From Dethiobacter sp. (GTDB lineage: Bacteria; Bacillota_D; Dethiobacteria; Dethiobacterales; Dethiobacteraceae): DNA of 27,780 nt. The DNA is taken from contig JAGXSQ010000047.1 in assembly GCA_018333395.1 (NCBI GenBank), forward strand, positions 1 through 27,780. The letters run 5' to 3'. The notes beneath the pieces were generated by a model, which saw only the letters and a list, made by a program, of their open reading frames with translations, was not told the origin of the DNA and searched no databases. The translations under genes and the position numbers were made by a program. Below are positions 15,805-24,082 of the stretch, piece by piece; position 1 is the stretch's first letter, and every line of letters starts with the position of its first letter.

Positions 15805-15831
15805 AAAAAAAATCGCGCCTGCGAAAGGCGC
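15805..15831 (-). terminator. Intrinsic terminator of ftsH
   Basis: GCGCCT and AGGCGC form a 6-bp stem with a 5-base loop, followed by GATTTTTTTT on the minus strand. The stem begins seven bases past the ftsH stop codon. It ends the tilS-hpt/mobA/mobB/ftsH unit before the fhs promoter. Confidence 0.88.
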
Positions 15832-15837
15832 AATATT

Positions 15838-17805
15838 TTAATCGTTTGACGAAGAAGCTGACTCACCTTCCAGTTTTTTTTCGTTAATCAAGACTTTAAT
15901 AGGCTCTTTTCTAGGTACCGGCTGTCGCACGGGACGCTGCGCGGCAGCGCTTTCCGCCTCGTCATTCTGTTGCTGTTTTTCTTTTGCCGCCCGTCTGCCG
16001 TGTATCTCCGCCAGCGGTTTGCCTTCCATCAGCGCAGCGATTTCCTCCGCGTCGAGCGACTCCTGCTCGAGCAGTCCGTTGGCCAAAAGGTCGAGCTTAT
16101 CGCGGTTGTTCTTGATGATTTCCTCGGCATTTTTATAGCAATCATCCATAGTCGCGCGTATTTCCTTGTCGATGGCTCTGGCAATTTCCTCGGAAAAATC
16201 ACGATCGCGCGCCAGGTCCCGACCCAGAAAAACCTGCTCGTGCTGCTTCTTGCCCAGAGTAATGGGCCCGAGCTGGTCGCTCATCCCGTACTCCATAATC
16301 ATCTGGCGGACAATAGACGTGGCTCTTTCCAGGTCGTTTTGGGCGCCGGTCGATATTTCATTTAAGACCATTTTTTCCGCCACGCGTCCGGCCAGCAGCA
16401 TCGTAACGCGATCCAGAAGCTCTGACTTGGTCATATAATAACGATCCTGCTCCGGCAGCATCAGCGTGTAACCGCCGGAGCGTCCGCGCGGGATGATGGA
16501 AACTTTGTGTACCGGGTCGGTATGAGGCAACAGGTAGCCGACGACGGCATGGCCCGCTTCATGGAAGGCCACAATTTTTTTCTCAAATTCGCTAATCACA
16601 CGGCTCTTTTTCTCCGTGCCGCCAATAACGCGGTCTATGGCCTCCTCGAGCTCTGGCATACTGATCTGCTTCTTGTTTTTGCGCCCGGTGAGTAGAGCCG
16701 CCTCATTAACTACATTCTCCAAGTCAGCACCGGTGAAACCAGGGGTGCGCCGGGCAATGACACTCAACTCCACACCCGAAACAAAGGGCTTGCCGCGACC
16801 ATGCACCTTTAGAATCTCCTCGCGACCCCGGACATCGGGGAAGTTGACGGTAACCTGCCGGTCAAAGCGCCCTGGACGCAACAAAGCAGGGTCCAGAATA
16901 TCCGGCCTGTTAGTGGCCGCAATAAGAATAATGCCTTCATGGGCATCAAATCCATCCATTTCTACCAGAAGCTGGTTTAAGGTTTGCTCGCGCTCGTCAT
17001 GCCCTCCACCCAACCCTGCGCCTCGCTGGCGGCCCACCGCATCAATTTCATCAATGAACACAATACAGGGCGTATTCTTTTTGGCCGTATCAAACAAGTC
17101 CCGCACGCGGGAAGCTCCTACACCAACAAACATTTCCACAAAGTCAGAACCGGAAATGCTAAAAAAAGGCACTCCCGCCTCGCCGGCCACCGCCCGGGCC
17201 AGCAGTGTTTTGCCTGTGCCAGGAGGCCCTACCAGCAAAACTCCTTTGGGGATCCGAGCTCCCAAATCAATAAACTTACGCGGTTCTTTGAGAAATTCGA
17301 CAATCTCGACCAGTTCTGCTTTTTCCTCATCAGCGCCGGCTACATCATTAAACGTCACGCGCCGCCGCGTACTGTCGTGCAGACGAGCACGTGACTTGCC
17401 GAAATTCATGACCCGGCTGCCGCCACCTTGACCCTGCTGCATAATGTAAAAAAAGACCAGCATTATAACGACAAACGGAATCAGAAAGGTAAACAGATTG
17501 GTCCACCAAGGAGCTTCCGGCACCGGTCGGCCAGCAAAGCTAACCCCTTGGGCGCGTAGCCGCTCCACCAGTCGTTCTCCCTCCAAACTGAAGGTCCTGA
17601 ACTTGGAGCCGTCTCTCATCTGCCCCGTAACTTCCTGCCCCACAATCAGGACTTCAGCTACCTGGCCGGCTTCCAGCTGGTTAAGAAACTGGTCGTAGTT
17701 CAACTCGCCGACCGGTTCCGCGGGCCTGTTAAAATACTCAATAGCTACTACAGCGACAAGTAGGATCAACAAATAAAATGTTGCCTGCCGGACAAATTTA
17801 TGCAA
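15838..17805 (-). CDS. ftsH: ATP-dependent zinc metalloprotease FtsH
   Basis: A 655-residue membrane AAA+ protease. Transmembrane helices lie at about 8-24 and 104-123 with the external domain between. Then come Walker A GPPGTGKT (193-200), Walker B IVFIDE (248-253), the second region of homology with the arginine fingers (298-316), the zinc site HEAGH (415-419) and the third zinc ligand Asp491 (GAQNDLE). The last 45 residues are charged and disordered. The start is TTG 17805: AGGAGG is eight bases upstream and no in-frame ATG fits. A sigmaA promoter lies 50 bases upstream, so it can be expressed apart from mobB. It degrades misfolded membrane proteins and regulators, and is needed for sporulation in B. 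subtilis. Confidence 0.98.
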   Translation of the reverse strand: MHKFVRQATFYLLILLVAVVAIEYFNRPAEPVGELNYDQFLNQLEAGQVAEVLIVGQEVTGQMRDGSKFRTFSLEGERLVERLRAQGVSFAGRPVPEAPWWTNLFTFLIPFVVIMLVFFYIMQQGQGGGSRVMNFGKSRARLHDSTRRRVTFNDVAGADEEKAELVEIVEFLKEPRKFIDLGARIPKGVLLVGPPGTGKTLLARAVAGEAGVPFFSISGSDFVEMFVGVGASRVRDLFDTAKKNTPCIVFIDEIDAVGRQRGAGLGGGHDEREQTLNQLLVEMDGFDAHEGIILIAATNRPDILDPALLRPGRFDRQVTVNFPDVRGREEILKVHGRGKPFVSGVELSVIARRTPGFTGADLENVVNEAALLTGRKNKKQISMPELEEAIDRVIGGTEKKSRVISEFEKKIVAFHEAGHAVVGYLLPHTDPVHKVSIIPRGRSGGYTLMLPEQDRYYMTKSELLDRVTMLLAGRVAEKMVLNEISTGAQNDLERATSIVRQMIMEYGMSDQLGPITLGKKQHEQVFLGRDLARDRDFSEEIARAIDKEIRATMDDCYKNAEEIIKNNRDKLDLLANGLLEQESLDAEEIAALMEGKPLAEIHGRRAAKEKQQQNDEAESAAAQRPVRQPVPRKEPIKVLINEKKLEGESASSSND

Positions 17806-17854
17806 AATAGCGGCCTCCTCTCCGGGAAAGTACCCTTACTACTACCACTTTTTC

Positions 17855-17883
17855 ATTGTAGCATAGATTTACTGCCTCGGCAA
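17855..17883 (-). promoter_or_regulatory. SigmaA promoter of ftsH
   Basis: TTGCCG, 17 bases, TACAAT on the minus strand, in the 141-base gap between mobB and ftsH. The transcript would have a leader of about 40 bases ending in AGGAGG. Confidence 0.75.
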
Positions 17884-17946
17884 GAAAAGCTGCGAAGCAA
17901 AGTCTCTCTTCCGGTGTGTCGTGGGCAGGATTGCCAGCATGGTTGT

Positions 17947-18450
17947 CTAGCGGAGTTTATTTGCCAAAAAAAGCTTCTCCATCAAATCAGCCATCCCAGC
18001 GTAGTCGTCTAGGGCAAAGACGGGCACACCCAGGTCGAGCCGAACATCGCTGGCTAGAGCCAGCAGATTATCTTCACGGCCACAAAGCGGCGCATCATGG
18101 ACTGTGGAGCGGAACACTTCTATTTTCGGTTTGTTGTTTCTTTTGTACCCCTCGGAAATAATAATGTCCACATGGTCTATTTTGGCTATCACCTGCTCGA
18201 GAGTCAGCTCTTCACTGACCTTCTCCAGAAGCGCTATTTTGGCCGGCGAGGAAAGGACCACAATGTCTGCGCCAGCTTGACTGTGCTTCCAAGTGTCCTT
18301 GCCCGGCCGGTCAATTTCGGAGCCGTGTACATCATGCTTGATGGTTGCTACCCGGTAGCCGCGCCGTTTCAGCTCAGGGAGCAGACCGCAAATCAGGGTC
18401 GTTTTGCCGCTGTCCGACTTGCCAACTACAGAAACAACAGGAATGTTCAT
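17947..18450 (-). CDS. mobB: Molybdopterin-guanine dinucleotide biosynthesis adaptor MobB
   Basis: A 167-residue GTP-binding protein. Walker A GKSDSGKTT lies at 10-18, and the family segment VATIKHDVHGSEIDRPGKD with SQAGAD follows at about 35-62. The ISEGYKR element is typical of MobB. MobB helps MobA attach GMP to molybdopterin, giving the bis-MGD cofactor of formate dehydrogenases, nitrate reductases and similar enzymes. ATG 18450 overlaps the mobA stop by four bases, so the pair is translationally coupled. Length is normal. Confidence 0.93.
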   Translation of the reverse strand: MNIPVVSVVGKSDSGKTTLICGLLPELKRRGYRVATIKHDVHGSEIDRPGKDTWKHSQAGADIVVLSSPAKIALLEKVSEELTLEQVIAKIDHVDIIISEGYKRNNKPKIEVFRSTVHDAPLCGREDNLLALASDVRLDLGVPVFALDDYAGMADLMEKLFLANKLR

Positions 18451-19070
18451 TTTAGCCTCCCGGACCTAAATTGCCCGACAAGATCTTGCGCTAGGCGATA
18501 ATCTTCCGGCGTATTGACGTTCAAAAAAGACAAAAGCTGCCGGTCATAAGGCACTAGCTCCGCAACATCGACGCGGCGCACACGTACGGCAGAAAAAAAA
18601 TCAAGAATCTTGTACTGGTTTCTGGCCAGCAGCGCCGTAATATGCGGCAAACAGTTTTTATGGTAAACGGCACAAAGCGGCTGATAATGCGCTCCTTGCT
18701 GCGGGACAACCACGTCATATCCGCCGCTTAGCGCCGCAAGCCGGCACAACAGTTCCGGCACAACAAAAGGCATGTCGCCGGCGACGAGCAGATTGTAGGA
18801 ACTCGTCGAGACAGATAGGCCGGCATGGATGCCGGTCAGGGAGTTCTTTTGCGGGCCGGAAATTAAGTCGGCAGTAATATGCACCGGCCAATCCCGGTAA
18901 GCGTCCGGATGATCTGTCACCAGCACACACTCGGCAAACAGCCCCGTCAGCGTAGCCAGTAACGTGCCAATGACGGTACTGTCGCCAAGTGGCAGCAGCA
19001 GCTTGTTTTCCCCCATGCGCGAACTCCTGCCGCCGGCCAAGACCACCGCAGACATTTCTGTTGTTTTCAC
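18447..19070 (-). CDS. mobA: Molybdenum cofactor guanylyltransferase MobA
   Basis: A 207-residue nucleotidyltransferase that transfers GMP from GTP to molybdopterin. The signature LAGGRSSRMGENK lies at 11-23, and LVAGDMPFV with the metal-binding Asp follows in the middle. The start is GTG 19070 with GGGAGAG upstream, 16 bases after the tilS-hpt stop, so it is probably co-transcribed with that gene. The C-terminus contains FLNVNTPEDY, a common MobA ending. Presence of mobA/mobB implies bis-MGD enzymes elsewhere in the genome; none is in this window. Confidence 0.94.
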   Translation of the reverse strand: MKTTEMSAVVLAGGRSSRMGENKLLLPLGDSTVIGTLLATLTGLFAECVLVTDHPDAYRDWPVHITADLISGPQKNSLTGIHAGLSVSTSSYNLLVAGDMPFVVPELLCRLAALSGGYDVVVPQQGAHYQPLCAVYHKNCLPHITALLARNQYKILDFFSAVRVRRVDVAELVPYDRQLLSFLNVNTPEDYRLAQDLVGQFRSGRLK

Positions 19071-19086
19071 GATGCTCTCTCCCTGG

Positions 19087-21042
19087 CTAAACGCTTTTAT
19101 CGTTTTCGCTCAAGACGCAGATATCGGGCAGATAGCGATACTGTTCATTAAAATCCAGACCATAGCCGACTACAAACTCATCGGGAATCCGAAAGCCCAC
19201 GTAGTCGGGCTGGATCTCCACCCGCCGCCGCTCTGGCTTGTCCAGCAAGGCCACGATTTTCAGGGAAGCTGGCTGGCGGGAACGCAGGTTCTCCTGCAGA
19301 TACTTCAACGTCAGCCCGCTGTCAACGATGTCTTCCACAACTAGGCAATGCCTTCCTGCAATGCTGCCTTCCAGGTCATGGAGGATTCTGACCGCCCCGG
19401 AAGTTTCCGTAGCCGTGCCATAGGAAGAAACGGCCATAAAGTCCACCTGCACCGACGTCGTCAAGTGACGCATTAGGTCGGAGAGAAAGACGACCGCCCC
19501 TTTGAGCACACAGATAAGCAGCAAATCCTTCTCTCTGTAGTCACGGCTGATCTGTGCCCCGAGCTCAGCAATCTTTCGCCTGATAACCTCTCTGTCGAGC
19601 AAAACTGTCCCGCTACATTTCTCTGCCCTGTTCTCCATCCTTTGCCCGTTACCATCCTGAATTCTCAACCGCAACACCTGCCTAGTTTCTCCGCTAACCT
19701 TGCAAAAATCAGCAATTTCCACGCCACCGATCCAGGCGATACCTTCCCCGCTCAGCACCAGAGGCAGCTTATCCCTCTGGGCCAGGGGCACCTTTTTTTC
19801 CATCAGTATCTTTTTCAGCTTGCGTCTCCCGCAGGCGCCAAGCGGCTTCATTCTATCGCCGGGACAGCGTGTGCGCACCAAAAGCGGAAGCTCCAGCCGC
19901 TCTAGGTCAAGATAGGCTTCCCGGCGGTCGACAGGCGACGAGCGGACAGCTGTTGCCGGCAAAATTTCCGCCCAAATCGCCTGCCCACTCCAGGGCAGCA
20001 ACGTGTTACCGGGTACCGCCAGCGGAACAGCGCTCGACACAGTAACTTGCCCGTCATCAGCAAGGCGTTCAATCCTCAACAGACCGTACTCTCTGACGGC
20101 CGTAAAACCGCCCGGCAGAGCGCTTTTACCTGCTGGCCGGGAGCTGTCAGACAGGTTCAGGACCGACCGGATATGTATGGCAGAGGGACGTTCCACCCCC
20201 GCCTGCCAGAGCGCCAGGCGCACCACCCGCTGCCGCAAGGGAAGCGGCAACAGGCGAAGCGCGGCAACATCCAAGACCGGCCCTCCCGCGTCGCTCTCCA
20301 GAACACGCTCCAGATTTTCCTTCGCTAACACGCCTAGCAGTTCGCTGTCTCCGGCAAGCAAATCACAAGTCCTAGCCAGCGCAGCGCGCACATGGCGGCC
20401 GAACTCCTCTTCCAGCCAGGGAAGCAGCCGCAAGCGGACCCTGTTGCGTAGGTACTGCGTCTCCCGGTTGGAGCGATCAAGCAGCGGCCGCAACTGATAA
20501 GTTCGACAGTAGCGGATTATTTCCTGGCGGCTGACATGGTAAAGCGGTCTGGCTAACAGCAACTCCGGTGTCAAGGCGCGTTTGACACGCAGTCCGGCCA
20601 GACCGTCCAGACCGCTGCCACCAAGGAGTCGCAGCAGTAGCGTCTCCACCCGGTCGTCCTCGTGATGGGCCGTCACGATGCAGCGGGCACCGCTGCGGCT
20701 GGCCGCCTGGCGCAGACAGCGGTAGCGGGCACGCCGCGCCGCATCTTGCAGCGAGAAGCCTCTTTCCCGCATCAGCTTCCGCACATCAGCCCGGTACACG
20801 GTGGCCGGTAGCCCGAGTTTACCGGCCATGTTTTTGACATAGAACGCCTCTCTGGTGGCCTCCGGCCGCAGACCATGGTTAACGTGTACCACCTGCAGGG
20901 TAATGGCTAATCTCCCGGCCAGCCTGGAGAGCAAGTGGAGCAAGCAAAGTGAATCTGGCCCGCCCGACACGGCAACAATTACTTTATCACCGGGAGCAAA
21001 CAGGCCGTTACGCCTGATCGTCTCTAGTACTTTCTCCTCCAT
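19087..21042 (-). CDS. tilS-hpt: Fused tRNA(Ile)-lysidine synthase / hypoxanthine phosphoribosyltransferase
   Basis: One uninterrupted frame of about 651 residues. Residues 1-465 are TilS: PP-loop motif SGGPDS (26-31), then the tRNA-binding domains with RTRCPGDRMKPLGACGRRKLK. It converts the wobble cytidine of tRNA-Ile(CAU) to lysidine. Residues 469-651 are a complete HPRT: LLLICVLKGAVVFLSDL, the PRPP loop VVEDIVDSG (568-576) and the VGYGLDFNEQYRYLPDI end; it salvages hypoxanthine and guanine. I start at ATG 21042, 11 bases after AGGAGG; TTG 21048 is an alternative with five-base spacing. The frame is open to 21162, but that part lies in the spoIIE terminator. In most Firmicutes the two are adjacent genes; Listeria has a comparable fusion. 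An internal ATG at residue 469 could also yield free HPRT. Confidence 0.93.
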   Translation of the reverse strand: MEEKVLETIRRNGLFAPGDKVIVAVSGGPDSLCLLHLLSRLAGRLAITLQVVHVNHGLRPEATREAFYVKNMAGKLGLPATVYRADVRKLMRERGFSLQDAARRARYRCLRQAASRSGARCIVTAHHEDDRVETLLLRLLGGSGLDGLAGLRVKRALTPELLLARPLYHVSRQEIIRYCRTYQLRPLLDRSNRETQYLRNRVRLRLLPWLEEEFGRHVRAALARTCDLLAGDSELLGVLAKENLERVLESDAGGPVLDVAALRLLPLPLRQRVVRLALWQAGVERPSAIHIRSVLNLSDSSRPAGKSALPGGFTAVREYGLLRIERLADDGQVTVSSAVPLAVPGNTLLPWSGQAIWAEILPATAVRSSPVDRREAYLDLERLELPLLVRTRCPGDRMKPLGACGRRKLKKILMEKKVPLAQRDKLPLVLSGEGIAWIGGVEIADFCKVSGETRQVLRLRIQDGNGQRMENRAEKCSGTVLLDREVIRRKIAELGAQISRDYREKDLLLICVLKGAVVFLSDLMRHLTTSVQVDFMAVSSYGTATETSGAVRILHDLEGSIAGRHCLVVEDIVDSGLTLKYLQENLRSRQPASLKIVALLDKPERRRVEIQPDYVGFRIPDEFVVGYGLDFNEQYRYLPDICVLSENDKSV

Positions 21043-21133
21043 ATACAAGCGAGCCTCCTGATTTCTTACTCCTGTGCAAGCGGTGATTAGCTTATTGTTC
21101 TTCTCGTCCGGCTCGGAAATTCCTGCCCTAGCA

Positions 21134-21177
21134 CAAACAAAAAACGCTCTGCGTTTCTTCATAGCAGAAGCGTTTTT
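21134..21177 (-). terminator. Intrinsic terminator of spoIIE
   Basis: AAAAACGCTTCTGC pairs with GCAGAGCGTTTTTT (one bulged base) around an 11-base loop, and the U-run continues as TTTTTTGTTTG on the minus strand. It lies 63 bases past the spoIIE stop and rules out the longest possible start of the tilS-hpt frame. Confidence 0.85.
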
Positions 21178-21239
21178 CTTGTCCGCCGGAGGCTACCGCC
21201 CCTTGAGAACGGCGTAAGCTTTCGTCCGTAAGCACGTTT

Positions 21240-23426
21240 TCAGCCGGTAGCAAAATCGCGGATTTTGGGTCTGAGTCTTTTGACACGACAGACCAAGACA
21301 GAAATATCGTCCCGCAGTTCCTGCTGCCCGCTTGCCGTTCTGGCATAATGGATGAGTTCATCGGCCAACACTTGCGGATGCCTTGGTAGCTTCCCCTCCA
21401 GGTATTTGTTTACCCAATCGGGTTTGAACGGCCTGACTTCGAAAATCCCGTCGGTCACCATCACCAGCAATGTGTCGTCTCCCAGCTCTACAGAAACATG
21501 TTTTACTTCTACATCGCTCAAAATGCCCAGCGGGACGGAGGGCGTACGGATTTCACGCACCGTGTCGCGCGCGCAGAGAAAACTTGGCGCAGCCCCCACC
21601 TTCAGCAATTCTGCCTCCCCTTTAACCGGGTCCACCAGCAACACATCCAAGGTAGCAAAGCTTTCCTCGCGGGAGCGTAGCTGTAGAATCGTATTAACGG
21701 TACGAACGATGGGCTCACGGCGGAAACCAGCCAGCAGCAGCTGTTCCACCAGCTGCACTGTAGCCCGGCTTTCCTGGCACGCCTTGCTGCCGCAGCCCAT
21801 ACCGTCGCTCAGGATAAACGCCTGCCGGCCATCGCGCAACTCCAGATAGCTGTAATAGTCACCCGAAACATCCTGGCAGTTTTTCGCCGCCTGGGCCACA
21901 CCAATCTCCACATGGAAGCAGGCACTCCTCTGGCGGTAAACCCCCTGGCTGCCTTCTCTGACCTCCCCGGCCAGTTCCATCAGGCATTGTGACAAGCCGG
22001 ACAACTGCAGCGAGACAAGCCCTCTGCCATCTTCCAGCCTTTTCTGCCACCCTCCGTTCAAAGTTTCCTTCTCTTTGAGAAAAGCCAAACTCTGCAGAAA
22101 ACTCTCCTTTTTGCGACAGTGGCTTTGGAAAAAATCCGGAGTTTTCACCTCGCTGACAGCTTGGCCACTGTCCAGTTCATGGAGAAGGCGGAGTATGGCG
22201 TTATACGTCCGTTGAGCGTTCTGTTCCCAGCAGCGTAGCCGGGAAGGGCAAAATTTGCAGACACGCCCGACCAGTTCTTCCACCAGCGGAGCAGGTACAG
22301 CCCCTTTTTCCGCCTCCACGGCCGTCGCCTGCTGGAAAGCCGCTGACAGTTCGTGAAAAACAAGAGCGTAATCTTTAATACGTACGGCCGTCATCTCACG
22401 CACTCGCAGTCCTTCATCGGCGTCAGAACGAGGCCCAAAAAAGTCGAGTACCCGGCGCAGACGTAACGGCAGCACCGGCGCCAAGAGGAAAAAGACTGCC
22501 GCGCCACCGGCTAACGCCGCTTCTGCCGTAACAGCCTCCCAGCCACCAAGATACAGAGAAAGTGAAACTGTCGCCAAAAGAAAGCCGCAGGCAACGGCAA
22601 AGCGCCCGTAGGGTCGAAACAAACCGGAAAGGAAGCCGGCAAACGACAGCACTCCCAGCCAAAATATCGCATTGCCCTGCACGCCAAGCAAAAAGCCAAG
22701 CAGAGCGCCGGCAGCTGCCGCCATTCCCGGTCCAAACAGAAAGGAGCCCCATAACACAAAAACCCGGGCCGCCCAACCGGCCAGCCAAGCCAAAACCTCA
22801 CCGCCCTGAATAAGCGAAAGAAGAAGAAGCCCCAGAAAAACCACCCAGGCGGCCAAGTCATCCACATGCCTGTTTACATTGAGAGAGGACAGCGGTTGCC
22901 GGAAAACACGCGCAAAAACGATCACAGCCAATACGACCAGAATCGTTTCCAGGCCAAGCAACAGTAAGTCATAAGTGTGAAAATAATCAACCCAGATACG
23001 CGGGATAGCTCCTACCAACTGCGACAAGCCGGCCAGGGCAGGTAGGGGCAGGCCAGAAGCAGTAACCCTTTCCAGCAGGAGAGAAAAAACGAGCATGGAC
23101 AGCACCAAGCTCAAGACATAAACGCTGTCGCCGGTTGACAGTGCCGCCAGCGCGGCGGCCACACCGAAGACAGCCATCCTGCCGCTCTCTCCCTTGCCGG
23201 CTACCGCCCAGAACGCCAGACCAAAAGGAGCCAGCTCTCCTAGCAGATGTAAGCGCGTCAGAACAGTCTGTGCCAGAAGAACTCCGATGGCGTCTCGGTG
23301 CAGACCTGCAAAAACACTAATTGCGCCAAAGAACGGCCTGTAACGCAATCTTTTAACATGACTGGGAAAAGGTATCCTCTGTCGGCCAACCCGTTGATAC
23401 GGCCTCACAGCCGTGCTGCGTTCCAA
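21240..23426 (-). CDS. spoIIE: Stage II sporulation protein E (membrane PP2C phosphatase)
   Basis: A 728-residue protein, about 100 shorter than the B. subtilis one. Residues about 40-325 hold roughly ten hydrophobic helices; 330-500 is the central regulatory and FtsZ-interacting region with a CKFCPSRLRCW cysteine cluster at 390-400; about 505-720 is the PP2C phosphatase with SGDYYS (521-526), metal-binding SDGMGCG (540-546) and MVTDGIFE. It dephosphorylates SpoIIAA-P in the forespore and so releases sigmaF, and it acts at the polar septum. The start is TTG 23426 preceded by AGGGGG. A promoter with unusual 21-bp spacing and 0A-like boxes lies 36 bases upstream. The spoIIE-tilS order matches other spore formers. 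Confidence 0.96.
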   Translation of the reverse strand: MERSTAVRPYQRVGRQRIPFPSHVKRLRYRPFFGAISVFAGLHRDAIGVLLAQTVLTRLHLLGELAPFGLAFWAVAGKGESGRMAVFGVAAALAALSTGDSVYVLSLVLSMLVFSLLLERVTASGLPLPALAGLSQLVGAIPRIWVDYFHTYDLLLLGLETILVVLAVIVFARVFRQPLSSLNVNRHVDDLAAWVVFLGLLLLSLIQGGEVLAWLAGWAARVFVLWGSFLFGPGMAAAAGALLGFLLGVQGNAIFWLGVLSFAGFLSGLFRPYGRFAVACGFLLATVSLSLYLGGWEAVTAEAALAGGAAVFFLLAPVLPLRLRRVLDFFGPRSDADEGLRVREMTAVRIKDYALVFHELSAAFQQATAVEAEKGAVPAPLVEELVGRVCKFCPSRLRCWEQNAQRTYNAILRLLHELDSGQAVSEVKTPDFFQSHCRKKESFLQSLAFLKEKETLNGGWQKRLEDGRGLVSLQLSGLSQCLMELAGEVREGSQGVYRQRSACFHVEIGVAQAAKNCQDVSGDYYSYLELRDGRQAFILSDGMGCGSKACQESRATVQLVEQLLLAGFRREPIVRTVNTILQLRSREESFATLDVLLVDPVKGEAELLKVGAAPSFLCARDTVREIRTPSVPLGILSDVEVKHVSVELGDDTLLVMVTDGIFEVRPFKPDWVNKYLEGKLPRHPQVLADELIHYARTASGQQELRDDISVLVCRVKRLRPKIRDFATG

Positions 23427-23461
23427 GATATCTACCCCCTGCAGCTACTTTTCTCCCCCCT

Positions 23462-23494
23462 ATTATAAATTATTCCTTTTCTGGAATTTGTCAG
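23462..23494 (-). promoter_or_regulatory. Spo0A-type sigmaA promoter of spoIIE (21-bp spacer)
   Basis: CTGACA at 23494-23489 and a perfect TATAAT at 23467-23462 are 21 bases apart. Four bases longer than normal, this is the spacing known for the Spo0A-activated B. subtilis spoIIE promoter. The -35-like element overlaps TGTCAGA read on the plus strand (23489-23495), which is 5/7 to the 0A box TGTCGAA. Confidence 0.6.
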
Positions 23495-23519
23495 ATCACG
23501 GGTGCCCGCAAAAAAATCT

Positions 23520-23526
23520 TCCGACA
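23520..23526 (-). promoter_or_regulatory. Candidate Spo0A box upstream of spoIIE
   Basis: TGTCGGA on the minus strand differs from the 0A-box core TGTCGAA at one base. It lies 26 bases upstream of the -35-like element of the spoIIE promoter. A single 7-base site is weak alone; its position gives it weight. Confidence 0.4.
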
Positions 23527-23650
23527 GTACCCCTGCTTTTCCCCGCTAAAACGACAACCCTTTCCGCGTAAGCGTAAACGACTGCGCATAGACCATTCAC
23601 GGAGCGTGCAAAATAAGCGAAGACTTTATTTCTATGAAGGGGGCCGGTAA

Positions 23651-24082
23651 ATGCACCTACTTCTCGCCTTCGCAGCGGGCGTAATCATGGCTGTCCAAGG
23701 CTCCCTCAACGCGGCTCTTGGCAAATTGATCGGACTTTTGGAAGCAACTTTTATTGTCCATGTTGTCGGAACTGGCGCCCTAGTCCTTTCCCTATTTTTC
23801 TTCCGTCTGGGCCAAGGCGACCTCGGCAATCTGGCAAAAGTGCCCTGGTATCTTTATCTTGGCGGGTTGCTCAGCGTGTCGATTATTTATGCCGTGCTCG
23901 CAAGCATTGGCCATATCGGCGTGGCGACTGCCACCACCGCCATCATTGTCGGTCAGGTGGGGATGGCTTTGCTAATCGACCATTTCGGCTTTTTCGGCCT
24001 GGGACGCCACCCCTTCAGCTGGCTGAAAGTGGCTGGCATGGCCTTGCTGGCACTGGGGGCTAGGTTAATGCTGATGAAGTAG
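23651..24082 (+). CDS. YdcZ/DUF606-type small DMT-superfamily membrane protein
   Basis: The only convincing plus-strand gene. It encodes 143 residues with four to five hydrophobic helices: AFAAGVIMAVQGSLNAALGK at the start, then helices at about 35-50, 68-88, 90-108 and 122-140. The N-terminal VQGSLNAALG element and the ATTAIIVGQV segment are typical of the DUF606 (YdcZ) family, a half-size drug/metabolite-transporter relative that probably acts as a dimer. The substrate is unknown. ATG 23651 has AAGGGGG seven bases upstream. It is divergent from spoIIE and convergent with the phosphatase gene, whose end it overlaps by 18 bases. It is not part of the usual gene order here, so it may be an insertion. 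Confidence 0.85.
   Translation: MHLLLAFAAGVIMAVQGSLNAALGKLIGLLEATFIVHVVGTGALVLSLFFFRLGQGDLGNLAKVPWYLYLGGLLSVSIIYAVLASIGHIGVATATTAIIVGQVGMALLIDHFGFFGLGRHPFSWLKVAGMALLALGARLMLMK

Noticed and set aside
16616..17431. 271-codon plus-strand frame opposite ftsH
   Set aside because: It is antisense to a highly conserved gene, rich in Ser, Arg and Pro with no recognisable domain or ribosome-binding site; a codon-bias shadow.
21054..21110. SigmaH-like -35 (GCAGGAATT type) upstream of tilS-hpt
   Set aside because: No RNNGAAT element occurs at 11-12 bases downstream, so it does not make a full promoter.
21043..21162. N-terminal extension of TilS-HPRT from 21162
   Set aside because: It would start inside the spoIIE terminator hairpin; TilS proteins begin close to the residue encoded at 21042.
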